A DNA stretch of 64,000 nucleotides from Methylomicrobium sp. wino1 (GTDB lineage Bacteria > Pseudomonadota > Gammaproteobacteria > Methylococcales > Methylomonadaceae). Of the stretch, positions 10,287 through 17,596 are shown one piece after another (position 1 is the stretch's first letter; every line of letters begins with the position of its first letter). The notes below the pieces were generated by a model. That model saw only the letters and a list, made by a program, of their open reading frames with translations. It searched no databases and was not told where the DNA came from. The position numbers and the translations under genes were made by a program. Where the stretch lies: contig NZ_CP024202.1 in the NCBI RefSeq assembly GCF_003932755.1, forward strand, positions 2,728,001 through 2,792,000. Direction: 5' to 3'.

Positions 10287-10850
10287 ATGGCTCATTCACT
10301 GTCCAGGCCGAGCGAATGGCTCGGCCTGTATGGCGATATTCTCTACCGCTACGGTTACGCGCGGCTTCGCGATCGTGACGCGGCCGAGGATTTGGTCCAA
10401 GAAACGCTGATCGCGGCGTTGAAAGCCAAAGATAACTATGCCGGCCAAGCCTCGGAGCGGACTTGGTTAATTGGAATTCTCAAGCACAAAATCATCGATC
10501 ATTTTCGTAAAACCGCGAAAGAACCGAGCCAGGAATACGACGACGGTCTTGCCGGGGCTGACGAAGACGAGTTTTTTGACGAACGAGGCAATTGGCAGCA
10601 CGACGTTTCCTCTTGGTCGAAACCGGACAAGTCTTTGGAACAGACGCAATTTTTCGAAGTGTTGCAACGCTGTATCGATTGCTTGCCTCCGAGGTTGGCG
10701 CAACTGTTTGTCCTTCGCGAGATCGACGGCATCGATACCGAAGAAATTTGCGGAGCGATGACGATTACCCCGAACAACTTTTGGGTGATGATGTCTCGGG
10801 CCAGGGTGCAGTTGCGACATTGCCTGGATCTAAATTGGTTTAATGCGTAA
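10287..10850 (+). CDS. ECF-family RNA polymerase sigma factor
   Basis: A 187-residue two-domain sigma factor. Sigma-2 is seen in ILYRYGYARLRDRDAAEDLVQETLIAALKAKDNY and RTWLIGILKHKIIDHFRKT. Sigma-4 is seen in RCIDCLPPRLAQLFVLREIDGIDTEEICGAMTITPNNFWVMMSRARVQLRHCL. There is no sigma-3 domain, as expected for ECF factors. The linker is acidic and longer than usual (EPSQEYDDGLAGADEDEFFDERG). The start at 10287 is preferred over the upstream ATGs at 10158 and 10251 because AGGA lies 7 bp upstream and the family begins here. The anti-sigma gene follows after 14 bp. Its likely target is the TGTAAGG-N15-CGAC motif seen four times in this region. Confidence 0.92.
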   Translation: MAHSLSRPSEWLGLYGDILYRYGYARLRDRDAAEDLVQETLIAALKAKDNYAGQASERTWLIGILKHKIIDHFRKTAKEPSQEYDDGLAGADEDEFFDERGNWQHDVSSWSKPDKSLEQTQFFEVLQRCIDCLPPRLAQLFVLREIDGIDTEEICGAMTITPNNFWVMMSRARVQLRHCLDLNWFNA

Positions 10851-10864
10851 AGGGCCGAGGAATT

Positions 10865-11131
10865 ATGTTGACGTGTAAAGAAGCCAGTGTTCTGGCGACA
10901 AAAGCGATGGACGGCAAGTTGACTTTTCGGGAACGGAGCGGCCTGCGCTTGCATATTATGATGTGCGGTTTGTGCCGGCGCTATGTTCGGGATATGAAAC
11001 GATTGCGCGAGGCGATACGCAATGCCGGTCCAATCGTATCGCCGATGATGCCCGAATCGTTCAGACTGTCTGCAAAATCGCGCGAGCGGATAGGGCGAAT
11101 ACTGAAGGAGCACTCGGAAGAGAGTCGTTGA
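10865..11131 (+). CDS. zinc-finger (zf-HC2 type) anti-sigma factor
   Basis: An 88-residue soluble protein with the anti-sigma zinc motif HIMMCGLC (His30, Cys34, Cys37), preceded by TCKEASVLATKAMDGKLTFRERSGLRLH, which is the typical N-terminal helix of zf-HC2 domains. There is no transmembrane segment, so sensing would be cytoplasmic, by loss of zinc or thiol oxidation or metal binding at the Cys residues (inference from the ZAS family). GAGG at 10857-10860 precedes the ATG. It is co-transcribed with the sigma factor and probably holds it inactive without stress. It ends 85 bp before the promoter motif of the arsM operon. Confidence 0.85.
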   Translation: MLTCKEASVLATKAMDGKLTFRERSGLRLHIMMCGLCRRYVRDMKRLREAIRNAGPIVSPMMPESFRLSAKSRERIGRILKEHSEESR

Positions 11132-11215
11132 GTCCTTGGGAAGGATGTCCATGATCGACCGGCGGCCAATGGCTCGCGGATGCCGGATAAGTCAGCCGCC
11201 GGTCCAAACGTTGAT

Positions 11216-11244
11216 TGTAAGGTTTGCCCCGGTTTTTCGACAGA
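11216..11244 (+). promoter_or_regulatory. ECF-type promoter motif of arsM operon
   Basis: TGTAAGG (11216-11222), 15 bases, CGACAGA (11238-11244), 92 bp before the arsM start. It shares TGTAAGG and CGAC, with identical spacing, with the sites upstream of the DUF547 operon and of bufA. It implies that the arsenosugar genes are transcribed by the neighbouring ECF sigma factor. Confidence 0.72.
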
Positions 11245-11336
11245 TGGTCTATAGCGCCCAAACGATTTGCCTGGGTGTGGCGTTCCGTCGTTGTTCGACA
11301 GTCACGAAAACGAATTAACTTTAATCGGATACAAAC

Positions 11337-12383
11337 ATGAATGAAATAGCCATTACCGATTCGGTCAAAAACTATTACGGCAAAGTGCTCAACTCGAGCC
11401 AAGATTTGAAAACCAGCGCATGTTGTACGGCCGATGCTTTTCCAAAGCATTTGCGTTCTTTGCTCAAAGATGTCCATCCCGAAGTTGTCGAACGTTTTTA
11501 CGGCTGCGGTTCGCCGTTGCCCCCGGCATTGGAAGGCCGCACGGTTTTGGATTTGGGCTGCGGGACCGGGCGCGATTGTTATTTGTTGTCCCGGCTGGTC
11601 GGCGGGAACGGGCGGGTTATCGGCGTCGATATGACCGATGAACAGCTCGATATTGCGCGAACCTATCGCGATTGGCATGCCAAACGCTATGGTTATGCAC
11701 GTTCGAATGTCGAGTTCAGACAGGGTTATATCGAGGATTTGACGGCGTTGGATATCCCCGACAACTCGATCGACGTGGTCGTGTCGAATTGCGTCGTCAA
11801 CTTGTCGCCGGACAAGCGGCGCGTGCTGTCGGAAATTTTCCGAGTACTCAAACCCGGCGGCGAATTGTATTTTTCCGATGTCTATGCCGACCGGCGCATC
11901 CCCGAAGCGCTCAAACTGGAACCGGTATTGCTTGGCGAGTGTCTAGCCGGGGCGTTTTATTGGGAGGATTTTCGCCGCGCCTTGCAGGATCTCGGTTGTC
12001 CCGATGTTCGTATCGTCAGCGAAAGCCCGATCGACATCGATGATGACGAGGTGCATGCCAAAATCGGCATGATCGGGTTTCGTTCGGTCACGATACGGGC
12101 ATTCAAGCTGCCGCTCGAAGACCGCTGCGAGGATTTCGGGCAAGTCGCGACCTATCGGGGCACGATCGCAGGTCATCCGCATTTTTTCGATCTCGACGAT
12201 CATCACCATTTCGAAACCGGAAGGCCCTTGCGCGTGTGCGGCAATACCGCCGACATGCTCGGCGGCAGCCGCTTCGGCCGTCATTTTGAACTCTTGGGCG
12301 ACAAGTGCGTGCATTTCGGTCTGTTCGACTGCGCACCGCCAAACAGCAGCGCGAATCTAACTTCCGGCGCGGCGTGTTGCTGA
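11337..12383 (+). CDS. arsM: arsenite methyltransferase
   Basis: A SAM-dependent methyltransferase that methylates trivalent arsenic. The SAM-binding motif is VLDLGCGTGRDCYLLSRLVG, followed by VIGVDMTDEQLDIA. The Cys residues expected for As(III) binding are present: the CC pair in KTSACCTADAFPKHL near residue 25 and the Cys in VVVSNCVVNLSPDK. The protein has 348 residues and ends in a Cys pair (GAACC) that could also bind metal. The next gene overlaps it by one base, which is translational coupling. Together with the following TIGR04282-type glycosyltransferase and radical SAM ArsS, it forms an arsenosugar-type pathway cluster. Its promoter carries the ECF motif at 11216. Confidence 0.93.
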   Translation: MNEIAITDSVKNYYGKVLNSSQDLKTSACCTADAFPKHLRSLLKDVHPEVVERFYGCGSPLPPALEGRTVLDLGCGTGRDCYLLSRLVGGNGRVIGVDMTDEQLDIARTYRDWHAKRYGYARSNVEFRQGYIEDLTALDIPDNSIDVVVSNCVVNLSPDKRRVLSEIFRVLKPGGELYFSDVYADRRIPEALKLEPVLLGECLAGAFYWEDFRRALQDLGCPDVRIVSESPIDIDDDEVHAKIGMIGFRSVTIRAFKLPLEDRCEDFGQVATYRGTIAGHPHFFDLDDHHHFETGRPLRVCGNTADMLGGSRFGRHFELLGDKCVHFGLFDCAPPNSSANLTSGAACC

Positions 12384-13096
12384 TGGCCGCACGCGGCGCG
12401 ATTGCCTTATTCGTCAAAACCCCGGGGCTCTCGCCGATCAAAACTCGCTTGGCGGTGAAGCTTGGAACCGACAGGGCAGAGCAATTTCATTGGCAGGCGG
12501 CTCGGTCAACGGTTGCCGTCATCAAACAGGCGGAACAATCATGCGAGCTTCTAGGCTATTATGCCGTGTCAGAAGAAATCGCGGCAACGAACGAAATTTG
12601 GCGAGGCATGCCTAGTCTGTGGCAAGGCGAGGGCAGTTTGGGCGAGCGCATGCGTCATGTTTATGAGCATTTAATACAAAATCATGATTTTGTCGTATTG
12701 GTCGGTGCCGATATTCCGCAAATGACCGTTGCCGACTTAGAGCATGCAGCAAATTGGCTGGCGCACGACGAGCAAGCCCGATTTGCTTTCGGGCCGAGTC
12801 TCGACGGCGGCTTTTGGCTGTTCGGCGGCAATTGCTCACTGCTGGGGCCCTGGTGGACCGATGTCGAATACAGCACCGCCGATACCGGCGCGCAGTTTCT
12901 CAATTCCGTCAAACAATGGGGCGAAGTGCAAACGCTACGAGTGCTGCAAGATGCCGACGAACTGTCCGATTTATTTGCCTTGCACAAAGCTTTGCATGAA
13001 CTGTCTTCGCCGTTACCGGAACAGGTTCAACTGATGCGTTTTTTGTATGGGTTGACGCCTGGGTTTACGACACTCGATGAGGGGCCTCATGTATAA
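12383..13096 (+). CDS. TIGR04282-type arsenosugar biosynthesis glycosyltransferase
   Basis: A 237-residue protein of the family often annotated DUF2064 or TIGR04282. Signature blocks are IALFVKTPGLSPIKTRLA near the N-terminus, HDFVVLVGADIPQMTVADLEHAANWL with the nucleotide-sugar binding region, and FGPSLDGGFWLFGG. The start is the ATG that overlaps the arsM stop (TGATG). The frame is also open upstream inside arsM, but similarity begins at this ATG. It lies between arsM and arsS and probably handles the sugar part of an arsenosugar or related arsenolipid precursor. The exact donor and acceptor are not known from the sequence. Confidence 0.85.
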   Translation: MAARGAIALFVKTPGLSPIKTRLAVKLGTDRAEQFHWQAARSTVAVIKQAEQSCELLGYYAVSEEIAATNEIWRGMPSLWQGEGSLGERMRHVYEHLIQNHDFVVLVGADIPQMTVADLEHAANWLAHDEQARFAFGPSLDGGFWLFGGNCSLLGPWWTDVEYSTADTGAQFLNSVKQWGEVQTLRVLQDADELSDLFALHKALHELSSPLPEQVQLMRFLYGLTPGFTTLDEGPHV

Positions 13097-14075
13097 CAGT
13101 AAGCCGTTGTTGCTCAAAAGCGAATTCCCCGCTCTGCACAGAGCGCAGTTGACGACGCTACAGATGAACCTGGGCTATCTTTGTAATTTGAGTTGCGTCC
13201 ATTGCCATGTTAATGCGGGGCCGAAGCGCACCGAATTGATGACGCGCGACGTCATGGAAAAAGCGTTGCAATTTGCCGAAAAGCAAGACATACAAACTTT
13301 GGACCTGACCGGCGGATCGCCGGAAATGAACCCGGATTTTCGCTGGCTGGTCGAGACCGCGAGGCGGCGAGGTCTGCACGTCATCGACCGCTGCAATCCG
13401 ACCATTTTGGTCGAGCCGGGTTACGAATGGGCCGCCGAATTCCTGGCCGAACAGCAGGTCGAAATTATCGCGTCCTTGCCGTGCTATATCGGTGATAACG
13501 TTGATGCGCAGCGCGGCAAAGGAGTGTTTTCGTCCTCGATTGCCGCGCTAAAGCGACTCAATGAACTCGGTTACGGACGGCCGGATAGCGGCTTGGCGCT
13601 GAATTTGGTATTTAACCCTCAGGGCCCGGTGCTCCCGCCGCCGCAGCAAGCGCTCGAACAGCAATATCGCGACCATTTGGGCGGTGAATTCGGTATTGTA
13701 TTTAACCGCTTGTTAGCCATTACCAACATGCCGATCAAACGTTTCGGTGCGGTATTGATGGCGGGCGGCAAGCATGAAACCGATAGCCGGCAAGTCTTTG
13801 ACGATTATCTGCGATTGCTCAAGGACGCCTATAAACCGGAAAACCTGAGCAAGGTCATGTGCAAAAGCTTGTTGAGCATCGATTGGCAAGGTTTCGTCTA
13901 TGACTGCGATTTCAATCAAATGTTGGATTTGCCGCTGGGCGGTAAACAACCGGTTCATATCGGCGATTTGTTAGAGAAAGGTCTGGATGATTACGCGCCG
14001 ATTCAAGTGGCCGAACATTGTTTCGGCTGTACCGCGGGTCAAGGTTCGAGTTGCGGCGGCGCGCTCGAATCTTGA
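13089..14075 (+). CDS. arsS: radical SAM protein ArsS
   Basis: A radical SAM enzyme of the arsenosugar pathway, thought to make the 5'-deoxyadenosyl-arsenic bond. The cluster motif CNLSCVHCH (Cys-x3-Cys-x2-Cys) lies near residue 32. LDLTGGSPEMNPDFRWL is the SAM-binding GGE-like region. A Cys-rich C-terminal part (CKSLLSIDW, YDCDF, HCFGCTAGQGSSCGG) resembles a SPASM-like or auxiliary metal site. The ATG at 13089 is preferred, since GAGGGG lies 5 bp upstream; the frame also has an ATG at 13077. It overlaps the glycosyltransferase gene by 8 bp. It is the last gene of the arsM operon and converges on the bufferin operon across a palindromic repeat. Confidence 0.92.
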   Translation: MYNSKPLLLKSEFPALHRAQLTTLQMNLGYLCNLSCVHCHVNAGPKRTELMTRDVMEKALQFAEKQDIQTLDLTGGSPEMNPDFRWLVETARRRGLHVIDRCNPTILVEPGYEWAAEFLAEQQVEIIASLPCYIGDNVDAQRGKGVFSSSIAALKRLNELGYGRPDSGLALNLVFNPQGPVLPPPQQALEQQYRDHLGGEFGIVFNRLLAITNMPIKRFGAVLMAGGKHETDSRQVFDDYLRLLKDAYKPENLSKVMCKSLLSIDWQGFVYDCDFNQMLDLPLGGKQPVHIGDLLEKGLDDYAPIQVAEHCFGCTAGQGSSCGGALES

Positions 14076-14090
14076 CCCTTTGCTAATCAA

Positions 14091-14214
14091 ATTTCGGCGC
14101 CGGGGTGCCCGTCAAAGGACGCCGTGAATACGTCCATGTAGGCTCTATGACAGCATTCCTGCTGTCAAAGCCTTTGTCGAACACCCTGACGCCTCCATAC
14201 CTTAATGCCGAAAT
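14091..14214. repeat. palindromic repeat, family 1, empty-site copy
   Basis: An element flanked by ATTTCGGC (14091-14098) and GCCGAAAT (14207-14214). Inside is the core shared with five other sites in the window (GACGCCGTGAA then TACGTCCATGTAGG), here without the 65-bp insertion found at 43104. An inner hairpin TGACAGCA/TGCTGTCA is also present. It fills the gap between the convergent arsS and doxX-like genes, where it may act as a bidirectional transcription stop. Confidence 0.75.
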
Positions 14215-14258
14215 ATGAAGTGCGATAGGAATAAACGGTAAATCTCTTGTCGGCGGCA

Positions 14259-14834
14259 TCAAACGGTTCGGCAAAAAACGCGCTTAATTGCATGATCCAG
14301 GCTCCATTTGCCGGCACCGCCGAACAAGAGCGGCAAGAACATCAATAAATACAGCAGGGGCAGTTTGTAATTTCCGAAACCCTTATTGCTAACGCTGTAA
14401 CCTTGCCAGAGTTCCGATAAAGTATTCCACTCAGCGGGCCAGTGAACGGTGTTGATCGCCACGACCGTCAATATCATCAGCGACAGCGAAAAAAAGCGGG
14501 TCGCAAGTCCTAATACCAGCGCGATCGTGCCGATAATTTCGAACCAAGTTCCCATGAACCAGAGGAGATCATTGGATAATAGGTTGAACGGAACAGGAAA
14601 CTCTAGATTGTCGAACCAGTTTTCGCCCTGGTACTTCATCACCCCGGCTTCCCAAAATTCGTAGGCAAGGATCAGACGCAACAAAAAAGGAGGCAACCCG
14701 TCCGCATTGCGATTCAGAAAATCGGTCGATTTTAGATGGAATCCCGCGAGTCTGGCGAAAATAACGCCGCATGCTCCTCGTTTTCCGTCAAGGGCCGATT
14801 CGGCTTCGGTTTGAAATAGCACCTCATTTTTCAT
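14259..14834 (-). CDS. DoxX-family membrane protein of the bufferin operon
   Basis: A 191-residue protein with about four membrane helices and the DoxX pattern: LLRLILAYEFWEAGVMKYQGENWF, then ETIGTIALVLGLATRFF-like and LPLLYLLMFLPLLFGGAG (read WFEIIGTIALVLGLATRF). It overlaps the upstream bufC-like gene by 11 bp. The order DUF2282-DUF692-DUF2063-DoxX is that of the Caulobacter gig/buf operon, in which the DoxX gene is last. Its role is unknown; a respiratory-chain or thiol redox function in the membrane is a guess. Confidence 0.88.
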   Translation of the reverse strand: MKNEVLFQTEAESALDGKRGACGVIFARLAGFHLKSTDFLNRNADGLPPFLLRLILAYEFWEAGVMKYQGENWFDNLEFPVPFNLLSNDLLWFMGTWFEIIGTIALVLGLATRFFSLSLMILTVVAINTVHWPAEWNTLSELWQGYSVSNKGFGNYKLPLLYLLMFLPLLFGGAGKWSLDHAIKRVFCRTV

Positions 14835-15648
14835 TGGTTGCTCCTATTATAATTTGTTGATGCTTAAAATCTTCAAGGATGTTGCGGCAATGGTTCAGAA
14901 ATGGGCGGTGGTCGTCGATCTGCATTTCAATCGCCAATTGAAGAGCGGCTTGTTCGCCGGTCCGAAAGTTATCCTGGAACAATTCGATTAGCCTAGCCGA
15001 TGCAGGACTCAATTCGATAAACTGAACGCGGTAATTCTTATCGCGGAGACCAGCCAAATAAACCGGCCGTTCTTTGATTCTATGCAATCTTTTTCGCCAT
15101 CTTTTCCAGCCTGACCAATCGGCGTTTATAGGATTAATTTTATGGACCGGATACGCGTAGCGAAGTAAGTGTAAAACCGGATTCAACAACGGAATGCTCG
15201 TCATCAAGTCGGGATTGGCTCGTAAACGGTTGTAGGCCGGCCCGTCATCGGAGGTTTCCAGCACCAATTCCATCCATTCGAAATGCGCCAGGTTTTTCAT
15301 GAAGTCCGATATCGAAGGCATCGGGGTTTCGTTGATCAGGTAATCGATGAATTCGTCGGGTATTTCGCGGTATAGCGGAGTTTGGCACCTGTGATCCCTG
15401 ATGAAAGAGCGAACCAGGTTATGCCAGTCGGCTTCATCGAGCAACTGGCGGAAAATCGGAAAACAAAGGTGCAAGCTGCCATCAATCTTGTTAAAGAGTA
15501 AACGCGCGTAAACGCCGATCCGGGGCGGAAGATTGGAAGGCATGGTTTCGTTTTTCAGCGGATCCCTTAGATAATCGGTGAATTGACGTTGATAGGCCGA
15601 AATATCGGGGTTGTGACTCGGACGGGTGCTCTGAACATGCTGCGTCAT
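14824..15648 (-). CDS. bufC: DUF2063 partner protein of the DUF692 enzyme (BufC-like)
   Basis: A 274-residue protein with an N-terminal DUF2063 domain (YQRQFTDYLRDP, PRIGVYARLLFNKIDGSLHLCFPIFRQLL, FIRDHRCQTPLYREIPDEFIDYL) and a C-terminal part seen in the long form (LYLAGLRDKNYRVQFIELSPASARLIELFQDN). In known bufferin systems this protein binds the precursor and delivers it to the DUF692 enzyme. It starts 9 bp after the bufB stop and overlaps the DoxX gene, so it belongs to a four-gene operon. Confidence 0.9.
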   Translation of the reverse strand: MTQHVQSTRPSHNPDISAYQRQFTDYLRDPLKNETMPSNLPPRIGVYARLLFNKIDGSLHLCFPIFRQLLDEADWHNLVRSFIRDHRCQTPLYREIPDEFIDYLINETPMPSISDFMKNLAHFEWMELVLETSDDGPAYNRLRANPDLMTSIPLLNPVLHLLRYAYPVHKINPINADWSGWKRWRKRLHRIKERPVYLAGLRDKNYRVQFIELSPASARLIELFQDNFRTGEQAALQLAIEMQIDDHRPFLNHCRNILEDFKHQQIIIGATNEK

Positions 15649-15657
15649 TATAGGCTC

Positions 15658-16506
15658 CTACGCGCTTTGTTTGATGTAACGGCTTCGCCACTTGTCTTGC
15701 AACGACTCAATTTGCCGTACTTCGACGAGCAACTCGGCCAATGGCGGAATATTGAAATCCCGCTCCAGTAGCGTCGGAAACAAGCCGAAGCGCAAATAAG
15801 CAATGTCCAGTAATTCCCAAACCGGATCGATCACCGGCTGACCATGCGAATCGATGATCAAATCGGGACCGTCGCGGTCGTGGCCCGCGACATGGCCGTA
15901 CACGATTCGCTCTCCGGGCAGGCTCAATAAAAAATCGACCGGATCGTAGCCGTGATTGACGCTGTTGACATAGATATTATTCACGTCCAGATGCAGCCAA
16001 CAGTCCGCTTCTTCGACGACGGCGCGAATGAAGGTCGACTCGTCCATTTCGGACAGCGGCGATGCGGCGTAATAGGATGCGTTTTCGATCGCGATGCGGT
16101 GTTCGAGAACATCCTGCACCTGCCGGATACGACCAGCGGTGTAATGGACCGCTTCTTCGGTAAAAGGAATCGGAAACAGGTCGTACAAATGACCGTTGTT
16201 TGCACAATAACTTAGGTGCTCGGTGTAAAGCCGGATTCGATGATCGAACAAAAATTGTTTGATACGCCGCAAAAAATCGAAGTCCAACGGATCGGGGCCG
16301 CCTATAGAGAGCGACAGGCCGTGCGCGACAAAAGGGTAGCGCTCGGTAAACCAGCGGAAATCGCGGGCCCGTTTGCCGCCCAGATCGAGCCAGTTTTCCG
16401 GTGAAATTTCGAAAAAATCGATAGAGGAAGGAACGCCGTCCATCAGCGGAAGCATGAGCTCCCGCCGAAGGCCCAGTCCGGCCCCGTCGAGCTGAAGTCT
16501 TTTCAT
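15658..16506 (-). CDS. bufB: DUF692 multinuclear iron oxidase (MNIO), BufB-like
   Basis: A 282-residue enzyme of the DUF692 (MNIO) family, TIM-barrel fold. Metal-site regions visible are SSIDFFEISPENWLDLGGK, VAHGLSLSIGG, YTEHLSYC, IAIENASYY, CWLHLDVNNIYVNSVNHGYDP, IVYGHVAGHD and LIIDSHGQPVIDPVWELLD, which contain the conserved His, Asp, Asn and Glu ligands. Family members oxidise Cys residues of a ribosomally made precursor; in bufferins, EGKCG-type motifs become thiooxazoles that bind copper. The adjacent bufA precursor, 16 bp upstream, carries such motifs, which fixes the likely substrate. Confidence 0.94.
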   Translation of the reverse strand: MKRLQLDGAGLGLRRELMLPLMDGVPSSIDFFEISPENWLDLGGKRARDFRWFTERYPFVAHGLSLSIGGPDPLDFDFLRRIKQFLFDHRIRLYTEHLSYCANNGHLYDLFPIPFTEEAVHYTAGRIRQVQDVLEHRIAIENASYYAASPLSEMDESTFIRAVVEEADCWLHLDVNNIYVNSVNHGYDPVDFLLSLPGERIVYGHVAGHDRDGPDLIIDSHGQPVIDPVWELLDIAYLRFGLFPTLLERDFNIPPLAELLVEVRQIESLQDKWRSRYIKQSA

Positions 16507-16522
16507 GACGGGAGCCTCCGGT

Positions 16523-16825
16523 TTATTCTTCGCCGGACTGCGGCATACTGTCGCTGCAACCGCCTTCCTTCATTTTATCGCCGCATTTTCCTTCCTTGCT
16601 TTTGCCCATCGAGGCGCCACTACAGCCGCCTTCTTTCATTTTGTCCCCGCATTTGCCGTCGCTGCATTTACCTTCGCCGGATTTGTCTCCGGCTTGAGCC
16701 AATTGCGTCGAAGCGGTCACTTTTTGCAGCGCGAACGGGTTTTCGGACGCTTGAGCCAGGGGCGCTGCCAACAGAGAAACCGCGACCGCGCCGCTCAATG
16801 AAGAAATCAGTTTGCTTTTGTTCAT
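16523..16825 (-). CDS. bufA: bufferin-type precursor peptide (DUF2282/BufA-like)
   Basis: A 100-residue exported precursor. The start at 16825 is chosen because GGAGAG lies 8 bp upstream; the ATG at 16840 has no such site. Residues 1-26 form a signal peptide ending AQA. The mature part is rich in Gly, Lys and Asp and has five Cys, at 54, 59, 68, 81 and 90, all in EGKC, DGKC or EGGC motifs in a semi-repeated pattern (GDKMKEGGCS occurs twice). In bufferins such Cys are converted by the DUF692 enzyme into thiooxazoles and the product sequesters copper in the periplasm. There are no other Cys. Relevant context: a copper-dependent lifestyle is typical of methanotrophs (inference). Confidence 0.92.
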   Translation of the reverse strand: MNKSKLISSLSGAVAVSLLAAPLAQASENPFALQKVTASTQLAQAGDKSGEGKCSDGKCGDKMKEGGCSGASMGKSKEGKCGDKMKEGGCSDSMPQSGEE

Positions 16826-16920
16826 GAAATAACTCTCCAAAAAATTGAAAAAAATACGGACCGGAACAAGGGGTACCGGTCCGTAGTCAGCGGAATCACC
16901 ACCACAGCAACCGCAGACAT
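16822..16920 (-). other. 32-codon open frame spanning the bufA leader
   Basis: From an ATG at 16920 the bufA leader is open for 32 codons and ends TCATGA, so that its stop overlaps the bufA start. The peptide begins MSAVAVVVIPLTTDRYP and runs through the terminator-like hairpin. There is no Shine-Dalgarno sequence, and the ATG is only 4 bp after the predicted -10 box, so translation would need a leaderless mRNA. It may be chance. It is recorded because the layout resembles a leader-peptide attenuator. Confidence 0.25.
16847..16884 (-). terminator. terminator-like hairpin inside the bufA leader (possible attenuator)
   Basis: On the minus strand, ACGGACCGG, an 11-base loop and CCGGTCCGT form a perfect 9-bp GC-rich stem, followed at once by A and a run of seven T. 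This is a classic intrinsic terminator shape. It lies between the predicted promoter (16925-16953) and the bufA ribosome binding site (GGAGAG), so it can only act on the bufferin operon itself. An attenuator or an mRNA-processing element is likely. Confidence 0.6.
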
Positions 16921-16924
16921 GGGT

Positions 16925-16953
16925 TTAGTCGAGAGAGATCGAAAACCCTTACA
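16925..16953 (-). promoter_or_regulatory. ECF-type promoter motif of bufferin operon
   Basis: On the minus strand TGTAAGG (16953-16947), 15 bases, CGACTAA (16931-16925), 100 bp upstream of the bufA start. It is the fourth copy of the motif and places the bufferin operon under the ECF sigma factor encoded at 10287. In Caulobacter the related operon is also ECF-controlled (SigF), which supports the reading. Confidence 0.78.
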
Positions 16954-17596
16954 AGAAAACTTAAAAAAGATGAACGGCCAATGCTAGATGGATAGACAGT
17001 GAGGGCATAGGGCACCGTGGTTTCGGCAGTCACGCGCGGCCGACGAACTGAATATTGCCGGTCAAGTATGAAAGTAAATCGTCTCGATAACGATCCGATG
17101 GGTGGAAAAATCGGTCACGGGCCGATTTGAACGAATCGAAGCTCTGATAATATCAACCGGTGAGCGCTTTTTTCTTGAAGATCTGAACAGCGTATAAGAT
17201 AGTCCGTAACGATCCAGCGCGGCGATGTTAGAATGACGACCCGGTTTGAAGGCCTGCCGCTAGCGGCAGGCTGCGCCCATCATGGTTGAAAAAGCCGGTT
17301 CATTTTTGGCTACTCACTTAACGCGGGACAGTTTAAGGTTAATCCGTTCGTGGTGAGCCTGTCGAACCATGGGCGGATTAACCGTTCACCCTTCGACAGG
17401 GCTCTCCTGAGCGCAGCCGAAGGGCTCAGGGCGAACGGTTAATCCTTAGTGCTTTTGTCCCGCCTTAAGTGGGAAACCTCATTTTTGACAGTCCGTTAAA
17501 AAACCGGCAATTCGGTGAGATAGCATTTTTTGTGCGTGCCGGAAATAGTGAACGGCATTCGACCGACATCGAGCGATTAAGAAAAATAACGATCTA
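16954..17596. other. intergenic region between bufferin operon and hsdM
   Basis: No gene is recognisable here. The stretch holds a TTCGACAG-type palindromic repeat (17335-17455) and a short palindrome GCCTGCCGCTAGCGGCAGGC near 17252-17271, likely a bidirectional hairpin. The 135 bases before hsdM are AT-richer and probably contain its promoter, but I cannot pick reliable boxes. Confidence 0.6.
17335..17455. repeat. TTCGACAG-type palindromic repeat, copy 1
   Basis: Two inverted modules: CCGTTCGTGGTGAGCCTGTCGAA near 17345 reading one way, and CCCTTCGACAGGGCTCTCCTGAGC with GAAGGGCTCAGGGCGAACGG near 17390-17441. The same modules recur at 20862-20985, 21293-21340 and 21494-21565, and partly at 26017-26096. 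They cluster around the type I restriction genes. This is a small mobile palindrome common in many proteobacterial genomes and does not encode a protein by itself. Confidence 0.75.

Noticed and set aside
17335..17455. Insertion sequence next to hsdM
   Set aside because: Only a non-coding palindrome of about 120 bp; no transposase or target duplication visible.
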